Source: Lachnospiraceae bacterium UBA5902 (GTDB lineage Bacteria; Bacillota; Clostridia; Lachnospirales; Lachnospiraceae). Taken from it: DNA of 29,343 bases. Below the pieces are notes generated by a model. That model searched no databases and was not told the DNA's origin. It worked only from the letters and a program-made list of their open reading frames with translations. The position numbers and the translations under genes are program-made. The stretch lies in the NCBI GenBank assembly GCA_002431865.1, contig DJEI01000090.1:1-29343 (forward strand), in the 5' to 3' direction. Shown piece after piece: positions 8,566 through 17,452 of the stretch; position 1 is the stretch's first letter; every line of letters begins with the position of its first letter.

Positions 8566-11484
8566 CTAAAATACACTCTTTACTTCTGCAAATGCATCTT
8601 TTGCATCTTCAATCCGCGCCTCGTCGCCGATCGCACAGATCACGCCGCCATCAACGGCTGCCTCCACGTGTCCGGCAAGTCCACGGATCACCTCTGGTGT
8701 CGTGCCGAGCACTTCGTCTCTTGTCTGCTGCAAATCTGTATCGTCAATTCCCATCAGGTAACAGATCAGGCTGAAATTGCCCTCTGCCGATGGAGCAAGC
8801 GGCGCATCCATCTTACTGATCGCACCAATGATATACTTCGTCATATCACGCTCATCCGCTTCAAAATTCTTCACATACTCCGGTGCCTTCTTGTAGATCT
8901 CATATGTCTCAAGCAGATTCGGATCACGGTAGGAAGTAAAGTACGCATTTCCACTCCGGTTGAAGCTGCACATACAGCCGTAGGCTCCACCCTTTACACG
9001 CACATTGATCCACAGATAATCATAGGAGAAGATACACTGCAGTACATTCAATGCTCCGGTGTATTCGTATCCGCGTTCACAGAAGTTACCGGCTATCGCT
9101 ACATACTGTACCTGACTAGCTGTCTTGAATCCCTCGTTCTTCCTTACAACCGGGATTTCCTTTACATTTTCAAATGCAAGTCTCGTCGAGAGCTTGCAGG
9201 AAAGTCTGGTCAGACACTCTGTCAGTGTATCCTCCGGCTTCTTATCTGAAGTAAAGTTCACAAGCAGTGAATCTCTGCGCAGAAGCTGTCCAAGCACCTC
9301 CTGCAGATCTGCTGCCAATCCCTCATAACGTTCTTCAAAATGCTCATCCAAGTCTGACAGATACATGTAATAATCAACGCCCTCTGTCAGTTCCTTTACA
9401 ACACCGATTGGCGAAATATAAGAGGTTGCCCGTCCTGCTGCCGTTGTATGTCCATTTGCAAGCAAATCGTCCTTCATTGCCGCACGCGTCTCTGCGATGA
9501 TCTCCTTCAATCGCTTTCTATCTGCAAGCTTCGATGTAAATAAAATCTCCTCGACTAACTCCATCGCCTTATCAAGCTGTGCATCTAACATCTTCGCGCT
9601 TACTACAAAATGTGTGATATAGCCGCCATACTCTTTCTTGTTTGTAACCGTTGTACTAAAACCAATTCCACCGGTGTACAGGTTGATCTCATTCGATAAT
9701 TCACTGTAACCGAAATGCTCCGTATCCACATACTTAAAGATTTCTGTCAAAAGCGCAATCGCCGGGAACTTGTCATAGTCGATGTCATCCATACAGAAAT
9801 TCAGACTCACATATGTGATTCCATTTGTAAAGATATCATGGCTTAACACCTTAACATGCTCAATCTCCAAGATACGGTTATTTGTTTTTCTAGCCTGCTT
9901 CTCGATGTCATCGATTGCAAGCATTGGAATCTTCTTCAAATCTTCCTCTGCATCCCCGGAGCTCTGATACTCCTTCAGATGTGCCATATTCGTGCGGATT
10001 TCTTCAATATCTGCCTCAGAAAGTGTCTCCTTGTATGCGGCAAGGCGTGCTTTCTCCCGCCGGGTAATCTCGTTGTTCAGCCCCTTCTTCGGCATCAGCA
10101 GACAATAGGTTTTGTGCGTATTCTTCAGGATATACTTGTCGATCAGCGCTTCAAAATAGCCGGTTTCCACATCGTACTTCAACGCATCATAGACTTCATT
10201 TAAGCTGAACAGATCAAGCGCTGCCGCATCATCATAGAGCCATGTGGAAAATGCATTTAATCCAAGCATCAGCCCCTTCGGGAATCGTCCGAAGTTTCCT
10301 TCCTTATGCTTAAACTCAAAATAATTGATTGCCGCAAGCAGTGATTTCTTATCCATTCCCTGCTCTACAAGTGAACCAAGTGTATCCTCGATTAACTGTA
10401 TAAACCGTTCTAAATCTTCTTCATTCGCATTCTTTGCAATGATGGAGAAGGTTGGCTGTTTGATGCCATCGTCAAAGGACGACAGGACATCCCTACCAAG
10501 TCCGGCATCAATCAAGGCTTTTTTGAGTGGTGCGCCTGGTGCCGATAACAGTGCATATTCAAGAATCGAAAATGCAGTACACAGCTTCTTGTCCGCACTT
10601 GTGCCAACAACTGTATTGTATGTCAGATAGGTGTTGTCCTTCTCGGATTCATTTTCTGCGATTGAATAATATTCCCGTGCTTCTGCCGGCTTTTCAAACG
10701 CTGGCTCATCCATCAATGCAGAATCGATCTCCAGATAATCAAAGTTCTGTAAATACTCTTCGTCAATAAACCGAAGTTCCGTCTCTGCATCCATATCGCC
10801 ATACAGATATATATAACTGTTGCTTGGATGATAATACTGCTTGTGGAATGCAAGGAACGCTTCCTGGGTCAGGTTTGGAATCGCCTCCGGGTCTCCACCG
10901 GATTCAAAACCATATGCGGTATGCGGAAGCAGTGATTTCTCGATGACACGGTAAAGCTGTTGTTCCGGAGAAGAATACACGCCCTTCATCTCGTTAAATA
11001 CAACGCCATTATACGTAAGCTCGCCGGTCTCCTCATCAATCTCATAATGCCAGCCCTCCTGCATCATGATTTCCTTCTTCTCATAGATGTTTGGATAAAA
11101 GACTGCATCCATATAGACATGCATCAGATTGTGGAAGTCCTTGTCATTCAGACTAGCAAGCGGATACACGGTCTTATCGGAATACGTCATCGCATTTAAG
11201 AATGTATTCAGACTGCCCTTGCAAAGCTCCACAAATGGATCTTTCACCGGAAATTTTCTGGAACCACAAAGCACCGAATGCTCCGTGATATGTGGCACAC
11301 CGGTATCGTCGGCCGGCGGTGTCCGGAAACCGATCGTAAATACTTTGTTCGTATCATCGTTTTCGATCACAGCCACACGTGCCTTTGTCTTATTATGGGA
11401 CAGGATATAACCATATCCATTGACTTCCTTTAATTCCTTCTTTTCCACTACCGTATATGCGGTCAGATTCTCTAAATTACTCAA
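8566..11484 (-). CDS. Insulinase-type M16C zinc peptidase (PreP-like)
   Basis: At 972 residues this has the four-module size of the M16C (presequence protease) branch. The inverted zinc motif H65-I-T-E68-H69 and the distal ligand E165 in VVFNEMKG are intact. A C-terminal half repeats the fold without the zinc motif and carries VKGGAYGCMCSF, the usual substrate-contacting segment. No signal peptide is visible, so it should act in the cytoplasm on oligopeptides. Translation begins at a TTG at 11484 with GGAGG 9 bases upstream. It sits between cdd and era. The physiological substrate cannot be read from the sequence. Confidence 0.95.
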   Translation of the reverse strand: MSNLENLTAYTVVEKKELKEVNGYGYILSHNKTKARVAVIENDDTNKVFTIGFRTPPADDTGVPHITEHSVLCGSRKFPVKDPFVELCKGSLNTFLNAMTYSDKTVYPLASLNDKDFHNLMHVYMDAVFYPNIYEKKEIMMQEGWHYEIDEETGELTYNGVVFNEMKGVYSSPEQQLYRVIEKSLLPHTAYGFESGGDPEAIPNLTQEAFLAFHKQYYHPSNSYIYLYGDMDAETELRFIDEEYLQNFDYLEIDSALMDEPAFEKPAEAREYYSIAENESEKDNTYLTYNTVVGTSADKKLCTAFSILEYALLSAPGAPLKKALIDAGLGRDVLSSFDDGIKQPTFSIIAKNANEEDLERFIQLIEDTLGSLVEQGMDKKSLLAAINYFEFKHKEGNFGRFPKGLMLGLNAFSTWLYDDAAALDLFSLNEVYDALKYDVETGYFEALIDKYILKNTHKTYCLLMPKKGLNNEITRREKARLAAYKETLSEADIEEIRTNMAHLKEYQSSGDAEEDLKKIPMLAIDDIEKQARKTNNRILEIEHVKVLSHDIFTNGITYVSLNFCMDDIDYDKFPAIALLTEIFKYVDTEHFGYSELSNEINLYTGGIGFSTTVTNKKEYGGYITHFVVSAKMLDAQLDKAMELVEEILFTSKLADRKRLKEIIAETRAAMKDDLLANGHTTAAGRATSYISPIGVVKELTEGVDYYMYLSDLDEHFEERYEGLAADLQEVLGQLLRRDSLLVNFTSDKKPEDTLTECLTRLSCKLSTRLAFENVKEIPVVRKNEGFKTASQVQYVAIAGNFCERGYEYTGALNVLQCIFSYDYLWINVRVKGGAYGCMCSFNRSGNAYFTSYRDPNLLETYEIYKKAPEYVKNFEADERDMTKYIIGAISKMDAPLAPSAEGNFSLICYLMGIDDTDLQQTRDEVLGTTPEVIRGLAGHVEAAVDGGVICAIGDEARIEDAKDAFAEVKSVF

Positions 11485-11512
11485 ACGATTGATCCTCCAT
11501 CTTCTATATCAA

Positions 11513-11950
11513 TTATTTCAAATTATCCGGTCCAAAACTCTCCGGAAGCAGTTCTTCCAATGTATATACTTTATACTCCTCGATCGTCCGTGCTAAGATC
11601 ACGGCAAATGTGGACGGATTGACAAACTCCCGCAGCACCTGTCTGCACACACCGCACGGCGCCGTATAGCCTGTCTGCGCAGGCGCATCTTCGCCAAGCT
11701 TCCCGCCTACGATCGCGATTGCCGTAAATTCCCTGCAGCCCTCACTCACAGCCTTGAAAATGGCTGTCCGCTCTGCACAGTTTCCCGGTGTAAACGCCGC
11801 GTTCTCGATATTGCAGCCCATATATGTCTTTGCATCTGCCCCTAGCAATGCTGCCCCGACTGCAAACTGCGAATATGGCGCATATGCAAACTTTCGTGCA
11901 TCCGTTGCAATTCGGATCAGATTTTGTATCTCTTTCTTTTCTAATTCCAT
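11513..11950 (-). CDS. cdd: Cytidine deaminase
   Basis: This 145-residue protein is a homotetrameric-type cytidine deaminase that converts cytidine and deoxycytidine to uridine forms in pyrimidine salvage. The zinc and catalytic residues are visible: NCAE (C58, E60) and PCGVC (C99, C102). CNIENAAFTPGNCAER is the family signature. Its length is normal. In many Firmicutes cdd is a neighbour of era; here only the M16C peptidase lies between. A run of A in the 50-base leader and an AGGA site precede the ATG. Confidence 0.96.
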   Translation of the reverse strand: MELEKKEIQNLIRIATDARKFAYAPYSQFAVGAALLGADAKTYMGCNIENAAFTPGNCAERTAIFKAVSEGCREFTAIAIVGGKLGEDAPAQTGYTAPCGVCRQVLREFVNPSTFAVILARTIEEYKVYTLEELLPESFGPDNLK

Positions 11951-12000
11951 ATACTGTCTTATCCTGTATTTTTTTTATTATGATACGTGGTACGCCGCAC

Positions 12001-12741
12001 CTACGCTTCTGTCAGCCGGTAATCAACAACCGCCTTGACGTCACCCGCTTCTTTGCCGCTCATCTTGATGATCACATGTGTTTCCGTTCCTGTATCCGTC
12101 TCAATTTCCTGTACTGCCCGTTCAATCACAAGTGCTTCCTTATAGCGCGCCTGACTCTTATACTCCACGCGGATACGATTGACATGTGTGATATCCTCTA
12201 GATACTCATTTGCAAGCAGGATATATTTTGCATTACTCATATGACCATTGTAGTCAATATCTGCCTTCGGCACGACAACTGTATCGACAACCTCGAATTC
12301 CTTTGGCAGACGGATCTTTCTGCCACATTTTTCCATCGGATACCGCGGCTCGATCTCATACCCCTTTGCATCCTCTTCCTCGATCCGGACCGGATGCTTT
12401 GTCTCCATATCCATGAGTGTCCACATCGAATCGGCACAGACAATATCCTCGCCGTTTTCATCCGTCACAATCACGTTACGATAACCGATTGACGTTGCGA
12501 ATTCATACGCCCATGTCTTTACACTTATCTCCTCGAACATCTTCGGAATTCGGCGGATCTCAATATTCCAGCTGATTGCGAACCAAGTCCGCTTATGCGT
12601 AAGCATATAGTCGATACCTCTTCCAACCGACTCGGAATTGATGTTGACACAATCCTGCATGGCATCCATCAGACTTCCGAACGACATCCGTCTCGTTGCA
12701 TCCACATCTGAAAAAAGTACTTTTTTATTATATGTGTACAT
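12001..12741 (-). CDS. Acyl-ACP thioesterase (FatA/FatB-like)
   Basis: The 246-residue double-hotdog protein resembles bacterial acyl-ACP thioesterases, which release free fatty acids from acyl carrier protein. The catalytic segment DIDYNGHMSNAKY (161-173) provides D163, N165 and H167, matching the D-x-N-x-H-x-N-N pattern of plant FatA/FatB. The first hotdog carries FSDVDATRRMSFGSLMDAMQ. I choose the ATG at 12741 because AAAGGGG lies 9 bases upstream. An in-frame ATG at 12762 would overlap the previous gene by four bases (ATGA) but has no clear ribosome site. Chain-length preference cannot be judged here. Confidence 0.88.
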   Translation of the reverse strand: MYTYNKKVLFSDVDATRRMSFGSLMDAMQDCVNINSESVGRGIDYMLTHKRTWFAISWNIEIRRIPKMFEEISVKTWAYEFATSIGYRNVIVTDENGEDIVCADSMWTLMDMETKHPVRIEEEDAKGYEIEPRYPMEKCGRKIRLPKEFEVVDTVVVPKADIDYNGHMSNAKYILLANEYLEDITHVNRIRVEYKSQARYKEALVIERAVQEIETDTGTETHVIIKMSGKEAGDVKAVVDYRLTEA

Positions 12742-12758
12742 AGTATTATACCCCTTTA

Positions 12759-14345
12759 TCATGCACGGCTTTCGTGGCAGGTGAAATAGATTACCTGATA
12801 CTCTTTAGCAATCTCTCTTACAAACGCTCTTCCGTGCTCTACCTTTTCCTCATCCAGATTTACAAATGGGTCGTCCAGAATCAGAAATGGCTTTTCCCCG
12901 CGGTACATCGCATCCGCGAAAGCAAGGCGCATGCATAAGCCGGTCAGATCCTGATATCCCCGGCTGAAATATCCCATATTCCGATACATTCCCTGTTCCT
13001 GCTTCTCCATCTCGAATGTTGCAGAAAGCCCATACGCCATTCCAGCATCACCTGTCAACATTTCGTAATACTTATGAAATGCATCCATAACTGGTGCCTG
13101 ATAACGCGCACCGTAATTTTCCTTTGCCTGAGTCAAAAAAGCCTTAGTCTTTTGTATTATATCACACTTTTCCCGAAGCGTAATCACTTGTTCGTTCAGA
13201 GATTGCAATTTTCTTTCCTTTTCAGTTAGTGCATCATACTCACTCTCTAGTTCATCAAGTCTCCGGCTGTATTGCAGGATCTGTCGCGACAACGTCTCCA
13301 GTTCCGATGCCCGCTGTTGCTGCTGTTCCTCCGAAAGTGGCTTTGGCTGCGCCTGTTTTGTCTCCAGCTGGCGTTTCTTCCTGCCGATCGCATAGCCAAG
13401 CAGCATAAATGCCCCTGCAATCATACTGAATCCACCACAGATGAGGATTAACATGCGATAGCCTTTTCCTGCCGCAAGCAGCGCATAAACGATCACAAGC
13501 AGTCCTAAGATAACGCCTGTGAGTCCTTTATATTTCTTCTGTTCGTACCGTTCCTCCCGCCTGCGCTGCATGGTATCTACATGTTCCTGTCCGGATGGGC
13601 CTGCAGCTTCTTCCTCATCGGTTTCCTCTGGCAGTTTCCCAGCCACACATGCATTCCAACGCGCCTTGACCGCTGTCAACTGACCGGAAACCGTTTTGAT
13701 TTCTTCCTGCACTTCCTGTCTTGCCTGTATCTCCTGCGCAAGCACGTGTGCTTCCCGTTCGAGCTTTGCAAGTTTCCCGGTGCTTCGTTTATCCGACAGC
13801 TGGTTGATTGCATCGGTAAGCTTTTTATTTGCCACATCATAGCTTGCCATATCTTCCGTCTCTTCCATCTGATCGCCGAGCTTCGCACTCACGCTGTCTG
13901 TCGCCGCAAACGCCGCACACTCCGCCTGTCCGATATAAATGGTCCGCAAAAAGGACTCCGCATCGATTCCAAATAAATCCTGTCCGATCTGTTCCGTAAA
14001 ATCCGCACTGTCAAGCAGCGTATTGGCATCCTGTAACCGGAAAAAATCTCCCTTTGCTGTCTTCCCGAAGACACGCGACAACAGATAATATTTCCCATCC
14101 GCTGTAAATGTAAGCTGCCCGCCATAGGTACCGCCCTGCCACGGCTGATAACGTTTTCGCTCCTTTTCAAGCTCTGTCCGCTTTGTCTCCCCGGCAAATC
14201 CATAGAACATCACACGGATAAATGCTGCAAATGTACTTTTTCCTGAGCCATTTGGCAGCACAACAGCATTGTAGCCATCTGTAAAATCATAAGAGAAATC
14301 CGAAAGCTTTCCAAAGTTTTCTATATGACATGTCAGTAGTCTCAT
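12759..14345 (-). CDS. RAD50/SbcC/YhaN-like ATPase with transmembrane hairpin
   Basis: This 528-residue protein splits an ABC-type ATPase head around a coiled coil, as in SbcC and YhaN. The start MRLLTCHIENFGKLSDFSYD leads to a P-loop LPNGSGKST (30-38) in which the usual first glycine is leucine. Walker B is FLILDDPF (487-494), and a weak signature-like SRGYQDLTGLCMRLAFAD precedes it. The coiled coil is short and is interrupted by two hydrophobic segments (about 277-293 and 297-320), a membrane hairpin. Its start overlaps the preceding phosphoesterase gene by four bases (ATGA), so the two surely act together. I infer a membrane-tethered nuclease-ATPase complex; DNA repair is the family expectation, not shown here. 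Confidence 0.85.
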   Translation of the reverse strand: MRLLTCHIENFGKLSDFSYDFTDGYNAVVLPNGSGKSTFAAFIRVMFYGFAGETKRTELEKERKRYQPWQGGTYGGQLTFTADGKYYLLSRVFGKTAKGDFFRLQDANTLLDSADFTEQIGQDLFGIDAESFLRTIYIGQAECAAFAATDSVSAKLGDQMEETEDMASYDVANKKLTDAINQLSDKRSTGKLAKLEREAHVLAQEIQARQEVQEEIKTVSGQLTAVKARWNACVAGKLPEETDEEEAAGPSGQEHVDTMQRRREERYEQKKYKGLTGVILGLLVIVYALLAAGKGYRMLILICGGFSMIAGAFMLLGYAIGRKKRQLETKQAQPKPLSEEQQQQRASELETLSRQILQYSRRLDELESEYDALTEKERKLQSLNEQVITLREKCDIIQKTKAFLTQAKENYGARYQAPVMDAFHKYYEMLTGDAGMAYGLSATFEMEKQEQGMYRNMGYFSRGYQDLTGLCMRLAFADAMYRGEKPFLILDDPFVNLDEEKVEHGRAFVREIAKEYQVIYFTCHESRA

Positions 14346-15454
14346 ACGAACGCCTCCCCGGCAAGCGCCAATATCCCTGTCTGAATGATTTTTGCCTTCT
14401 CCACATCTGAAAGTTCAGTTTGTGCCTGAACCAGCCGCACGAACTCGCCTTTTAATGACACATCATACGCATATGCCGCATAGTCGATCTCCGGCGCGGT
14501 CTGATCTACGACCTTTGCATAGAAATAGATTTGTGACAGCTGCATCGCAAACAGGTCTGTATCTGCTTCCACGTTCACAGGCAGACTGCCAGTCAGACAA
14601 AGCTTCACCATATCAGTTGTCTGCACCTGCATTTCCTGTAACATCTCTTTCATATTCTCTAAGACATCCACACCGTTTGCACACATACTTACATCGAAGG
14701 ATGCCTCCCACAGTCTGCGGCTTGCAAATGGCACAAATGTATCCTGAAGCTTATGATGTGCCGCATCAATCTCGAGCAGGCAGAATCCATGTATGCCACA
14801 TTCATCAAAGCCTCTGCCCTCCAGACAGCCCGGATACACATAGATGCCCCTTGCATCGAGCTGCTCGCGCCTATATGTATGAATGTGTCCAAGTGCCAGA
14901 TAATCGATTCCTTTATTTTGTAATAAGGCAAGTGGAATCTGTTCCGCATCCTGTCCTGCCCCGCTTGCGTATGGCGTCTCCTGCCCGTGCAGCATCACAA
15001 GATTAATATGCTTTGGATCAAGTCTGAGTGATGTATATAACGTCTGTACATTTCGTACAGAGCTTTCCGCACCGGTAATCACGATTGTCGAACCATCTTC
15101 TTCCCACGCATAGGAACGCCATGTATCGCCAAATAGCTTCAGGTTATCCGGGATTTCCTCTAACGACTGCAGGAACCCGTCTGCATCGTGATTTCCACGC
15201 AGATAGAAAAATAAGATTTCCGGATGTCCGGTAATTGCAGACAGCACCGCATTTCCCGTTGCCCGGTCAACCTTCTTCGTATCAAAGAGATCTCCGGTGA
15301 TGAGTATCCCGTCCACCGATTGTTCTGCGGCGTAGTCCACCATACGCAGGAACGTATGCAGAATCTCGGTTCTCCGCTGCTTCTGCTTATCTCCATCCAG
15401 ATGTGTAGACAGAGAGGAATTCAAATGAATATCCGCACAATGTATTAACTTCAT
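14342..15454 (-). CDS. Metallophosphoesterase, SbcD/YhaO-like
   Basis: The 370-residue protein begins with the calcineurin-like phosphoesterase motifs of Mre11/SbcD: ADIH (D8, H10), GDLFD (D55), RGNHD (N88, H89), LHGQE and LGHIH. These place two metal ions for phosphodiester cleavage. The C-terminal half (from about 240) is a capping region as in YhaO. It is coupled to the YhaN-like ATPase by a four-base overlap, the arrangement of nuclease and ATPase subunits in SbcCD and YhaO-YhaN. A GGGG-type site precedes the ATG. Nuclease activity is inferred from family membership. Confidence 0.9.
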   Translation of the reverse strand: MKLIHCADIHLNSSLSTHLDGDKQKQRRTEILHTFLRMVDYAAEQSVDGILITGDLFDTKKVDRATGNAVLSAITGHPEILFFYLRGNHDADGFLQSLEEIPDNLKLFGDTWRSYAWEEDGSTIVITGAESSVRNVQTLYTSLRLDPKHINLVMLHGQETPYASGAGQDAEQIPLALLQNKGIDYLALGHIHTYRREQLDARGIYVYPGCLEGRGFDECGIHGFCLLEIDAAHHKLQDTFVPFASRRLWEASFDVSMCANGVDVLENMKEMLQEMQVQTTDMVKLCLTGSLPVNVEADTDLFAMQLSQIYFYAKVVDQTAPEIDYAAYAYDVSLKGEFVRLVQAQTELSDVEKAKIIQTGILALAGEAFV

Positions 15455-15477
15455 CCGTTACCCCTTTCTGTCATTTT

Positions 15478-16737
15478 CTAAAATATCTCGAGCCCTAACT
15501 GGTTCTTCCATTTCAGCACACACGCAACTGCCGCGTCAATCTGCGCCTCGTCGATTTCCCCGTCTTCGACTGCCTGTATCACCGCTTTGATCTGCTCCTG
15601 ATAATTCGTGGAAAGCAGCATATCATTTCCGGCTTTGACTGCCTGTACTGCCGCTTCATCCAGATCATATCCCGCAGATACGCCACTCATCATCAGATCA
15701 TCAGTGATCACCACACCGTCAAACTGCAGCACGTTCCGTATCTCCTTGTGTACCTTCTCTGACAGGGATGCCGGATATTCATCATCGATTGCTGCAACTA
15801 CATTGTGGCTTACTAAGATACAGTCCGCCCCCGCATTTACGCCTGCCTCAAACGGAATGTAATCCCGCGTCACAAACTGCTCATACGTCCGCATATCCTC
15901 GATCTGGTTTACATGCGTATCTCCATTGCTGCCATACCCGGGAAAATGCTTCAACACCGTTCCGATCTGTTCCTTCCGCATCGTCGTAACAACCGTATCG
16001 ACGTACTCTGCCGTCTCCTGCGGATCGTCCCCAAATGCACGGGAATATATAAAATCACTCGCATCTCCGGACAGATCACAGACCGGTGCGAAATTGACAT
16101 TGATACCATATGATAACAGAAGCTTTGATTTTTCTTCCGTGTCCTTTCTGATTGCATCCATGCCCCCTGATGCATAGATGGATCTCGGCGATGCATAGGT
16201 GTGATCTGCCAGTTCGCTGTAGCGGCTCACACGCGTCACGGTACCGCCTTCTTCGTCCGTTCCGATTAGCAGCGGGATATCCGAAGCATTCTGGAACGAC
16301 TGGATTTTCTCCGTCAGGGAATCTGCCGTCTCCCCGGCCAAATCTCCCGCAAACAAAATAATGCCCCCAACCGGATATTGCGTTAGCTCATCCGGTCCGA
16401 AGCGTCCATCATTTTTTACAAAGAACATCTGTCCGACCTTCTCGTCCAGACTCATCGTCTGGATCTTTTCCTGTATCCGCACATCAAGCACGGTCATTTG
16501 CGCATCCGAAGAGGTATGCGTCCCATCTTCCGCCGTCTGCTCGGTTGTCACAGGCACCTGTGTCGTGGCTGTCTCTCCCATATCCCCCGGTTCCGATGAG
16601 GTTCGTTCTCCATCTCGAAGAAGATTTCCCGAACTCAAAATACCGAAAAACACCATACAGATGATCAGTATTCCATATATAATTTTTTTATGGCGATGCA
16701 TCATTGAACACGATTCCGTCTTATTCATAATAATCAC
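15478..16737 (-). CDS. Membrane-anchored glycoside hydrolase family 3 (NagZ-like beta-N-acetylhexosaminidase)
   Basis: The 419-residue protein has an N-terminal membrane helix (about 19-37), a Ser/Thr-rich linker to about residue 80, and one GH3 (beta/alpha)8 domain. The GH3 landmarks are TDEEGG (160-165), KHFPGYG (263-269) followed by DTH (273-275), and ITDDLMM with the likely nucleophile D346. This pattern is that of NagZ enzymes, which remove GlcNAc from muropeptides; the membrane helix places it outside the cell. The GTG at 16737 has GGAG 5 bases upstream; an ATG three codons later is the alternative. It follows the Rrf2 regulator across a structured 147-base gap. Confidence 0.88.
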   Translation of the reverse strand: MIIMNKTESCSMMHRHKKIIYGILIICMVFFGILSSGNLLRDGERTSSEPGDMGETATTQVPVTTEQTAEDGTHTSSDAQMTVLDVRIQEKIQTMSLDEKVGQMFFVKNDGRFGPDELTQYPVGGIILFAGDLAGETADSLTEKIQSFQNASDIPLLIGTDEEGGTVTRVSRYSELADHTYASPRSIYASGGMDAIRKDTEEKSKLLLSYGINVNFAPVCDLSGDASDFIYSRAFGDDPQETAEYVDTVVTTMRKEQIGTVLKHFPGYGSNGDTHVNQIEDMRTYEQFVTRDYIPFEAGVNAGADCILVSHNVVAAIDDEYPASLSEKVHKEIRNVLQFDGVVITDDLMMSGVSAGYDLDEAAVQAVKAGNDMLLSTNYQEQIKAVIQAVEDGEIDEAQIDAAVACVLKWKNQLGLEIF

Positions 16738-16804
16738 GATTTCTCCGTTCTTCGAACTCCTGAAATCGTAACAGCCATGCGCATTCCGGACTATCGTCCT
16801 TCAT
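16721..16804 (-). CDS. Possible 27-residue small protein overlapping the GH3 start
   Basis: A frame from the ATG at 16804 reads MKDDSPECAWLLRFQEFEER and seven more residues, ending with TAA inside the first codons of the GH3 gene (17-base overlap). It has no clear ribosome site of its own. A six-codon mini-frame (MTDKQT) with GGAGG 11 bases upstream stops two bases before it, so coupling is possible. Nothing is recognised in the peptide, which is charged with a short amphipathic middle. It could equally be chance. Confidence 0.25.
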   Translation of the reverse strand: MKDDSPECAWLLRFQEFEERRNRDYYE

Positions 16805-16819
16805 GCTTATGTCTGTTTA

Positions 16820-16880
16820 TCCGTCATATAAATAAGCACCTCCGTCTGCAAGCAGCCCCGCTGCTTATTTGCATGACGGA
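16820..16880 (-). repeat. Long inverted repeat with a competing inner hairpin
   Basis: Arms at 16820-16838 and 16862-16880 match at 17 of 19 positions. Inside and overlapping one arm is a perfect 7-bp hairpin AAGCAGC-GGG-GCTGCTT on the minus strand. The two structures share bases and cannot both form. Neither is followed by a T-run in the minus direction, so this is not a standard terminator. It starts five bases after the Rrf2 gene stop. Confidence 0.6.
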
Positions 16881-16884
16881 ATTA

Positions 16885-17319
16885 TTATATCATGTACTGA
16901 TCCGATTGCTCGTTGTTCCAGTCAACCAGATCCTGCAATGAGATATTGTCTACGACGTCCGATATCGCATCATATAACTTTTCCCAGATGCGAACCGTCA
17001 CGCAGCCACTTCTTCTCTCACAGTCGATCGGATTTTGTCCCACACAGGCAACCGGTGCAAGTTCTCCCTCGGTCAAACGAAGAATCATTCCTACCGTATA
17101 ATCCTTTGGTGCACGAGAAAGTAAATAACCACCCTGTGCGCCTCGGATTCCACGTACAAACCCTGCTTTATTCAATACAGATATAATCTGCTCCATATAC
17201 TTTTCAGATATATTCTGCCTCTTTGCAACGTCTTTTAAACTGATCGGTTCTCCCGTGTTATAGACTGCAAGATCCAGCATCAGGCGAAGTGCGTACCTTC
17301 CCTTTGTTGATATTTTCAT
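16885..17319 (-). CDS. Rrf2 family transcriptional regulator with three conserved cysteines
   Basis: The 144-residue protein has the Rrf2 winged helix from the start (MKISTKGRYALRLMLDLAVY), the recognition helix region KYMEQIISVLNKAGFV and the wing GIRGAQGGYLL. C92, C100 and C106 stand where IscR carries its [2Fe-2S] ligands (C92, C98, C104 in E. coli), with slightly different spacing, so a cluster or cysteine sensor is plausible. In Bacillus the relative CymR controls cysteine genes in a complex with CysK. Here cysK lies directly upstream on the same strand, which supports a sulfur or Fe-S role. It has its own promoter with an inverted repeat, and a strong GGAGGAA site before the ATG. Confidence 0.9.
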   Translation of the reverse strand: MKISTKGRYALRLMLDLAVYNTGEPISLKDVAKRQNISEKYMEQIISVLNKAGFVRGIRGAQGGYLLSRAPKDYTVGMILRLTEGELAPVACVGQNPIDCERRSGCVTVRIWEKLYDAISDVVDNISLQDLVDWNNEQSDQYMI

Positions 17320-17340
17320 GCAAGTTCCTCCATAAAGTAA

Positions 17341-17398
17341 CCGATCATATAATTTCGATCTCGTAGCTTTACACAGATATCAAAAATTATATAATCGG
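17341..17398 (-). promoter_or_regulatory. Inverted repeat over the Rrf2 gene -10 box, candidate operator
   Basis: Arms at 17341-17359 and 17379-17398 read CCGAT-ATATAATTT with a T or C at position 6 and then diverge by a base or two; they are near-identical in opposite orientation. One arm contains the TATAAT box of the Rrf2 gene promoter. Such a site would allow autoregulation by a dimeric repressor, or the leader RNA could fold. Binding is inferred only. Confidence 0.5.
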
Positions 17399-17414
17399 CA
17401 CTAACATAAGTCAA
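17386..17414 (-). promoter_or_regulatory. Promoter of the Rrf2 regulator gene
   Basis: TTGACT (17409-17414) and TATAAT (17386-17391) on the minus strand are 17 bases apart, close to the sigma-A consensus. The gene starts 66 bases after the -10 box. The regulator can therefore be expressed apart from cysK. Confidence 0.8.
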
Positions 17415-17452
17415 GATAACGAACTATATTTTGTCTGTTCATTTTCTTCTTT

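Noticed and set aside
8524..9249. 241-codon plus-strand frame opposite the M16C peptidase
   Set aside because: It is antisense to a clear catalytic gene with intact motifs and shows no domain.
12711..12726. Perfect 16-base palindrome AAAAAAGTACTTTTTT
   Set aside because: It lies within the first codons of the thioesterase (lysine, valine, leucine, phenylalanine codons) and is readily explained by coding plus AT-rich chance.
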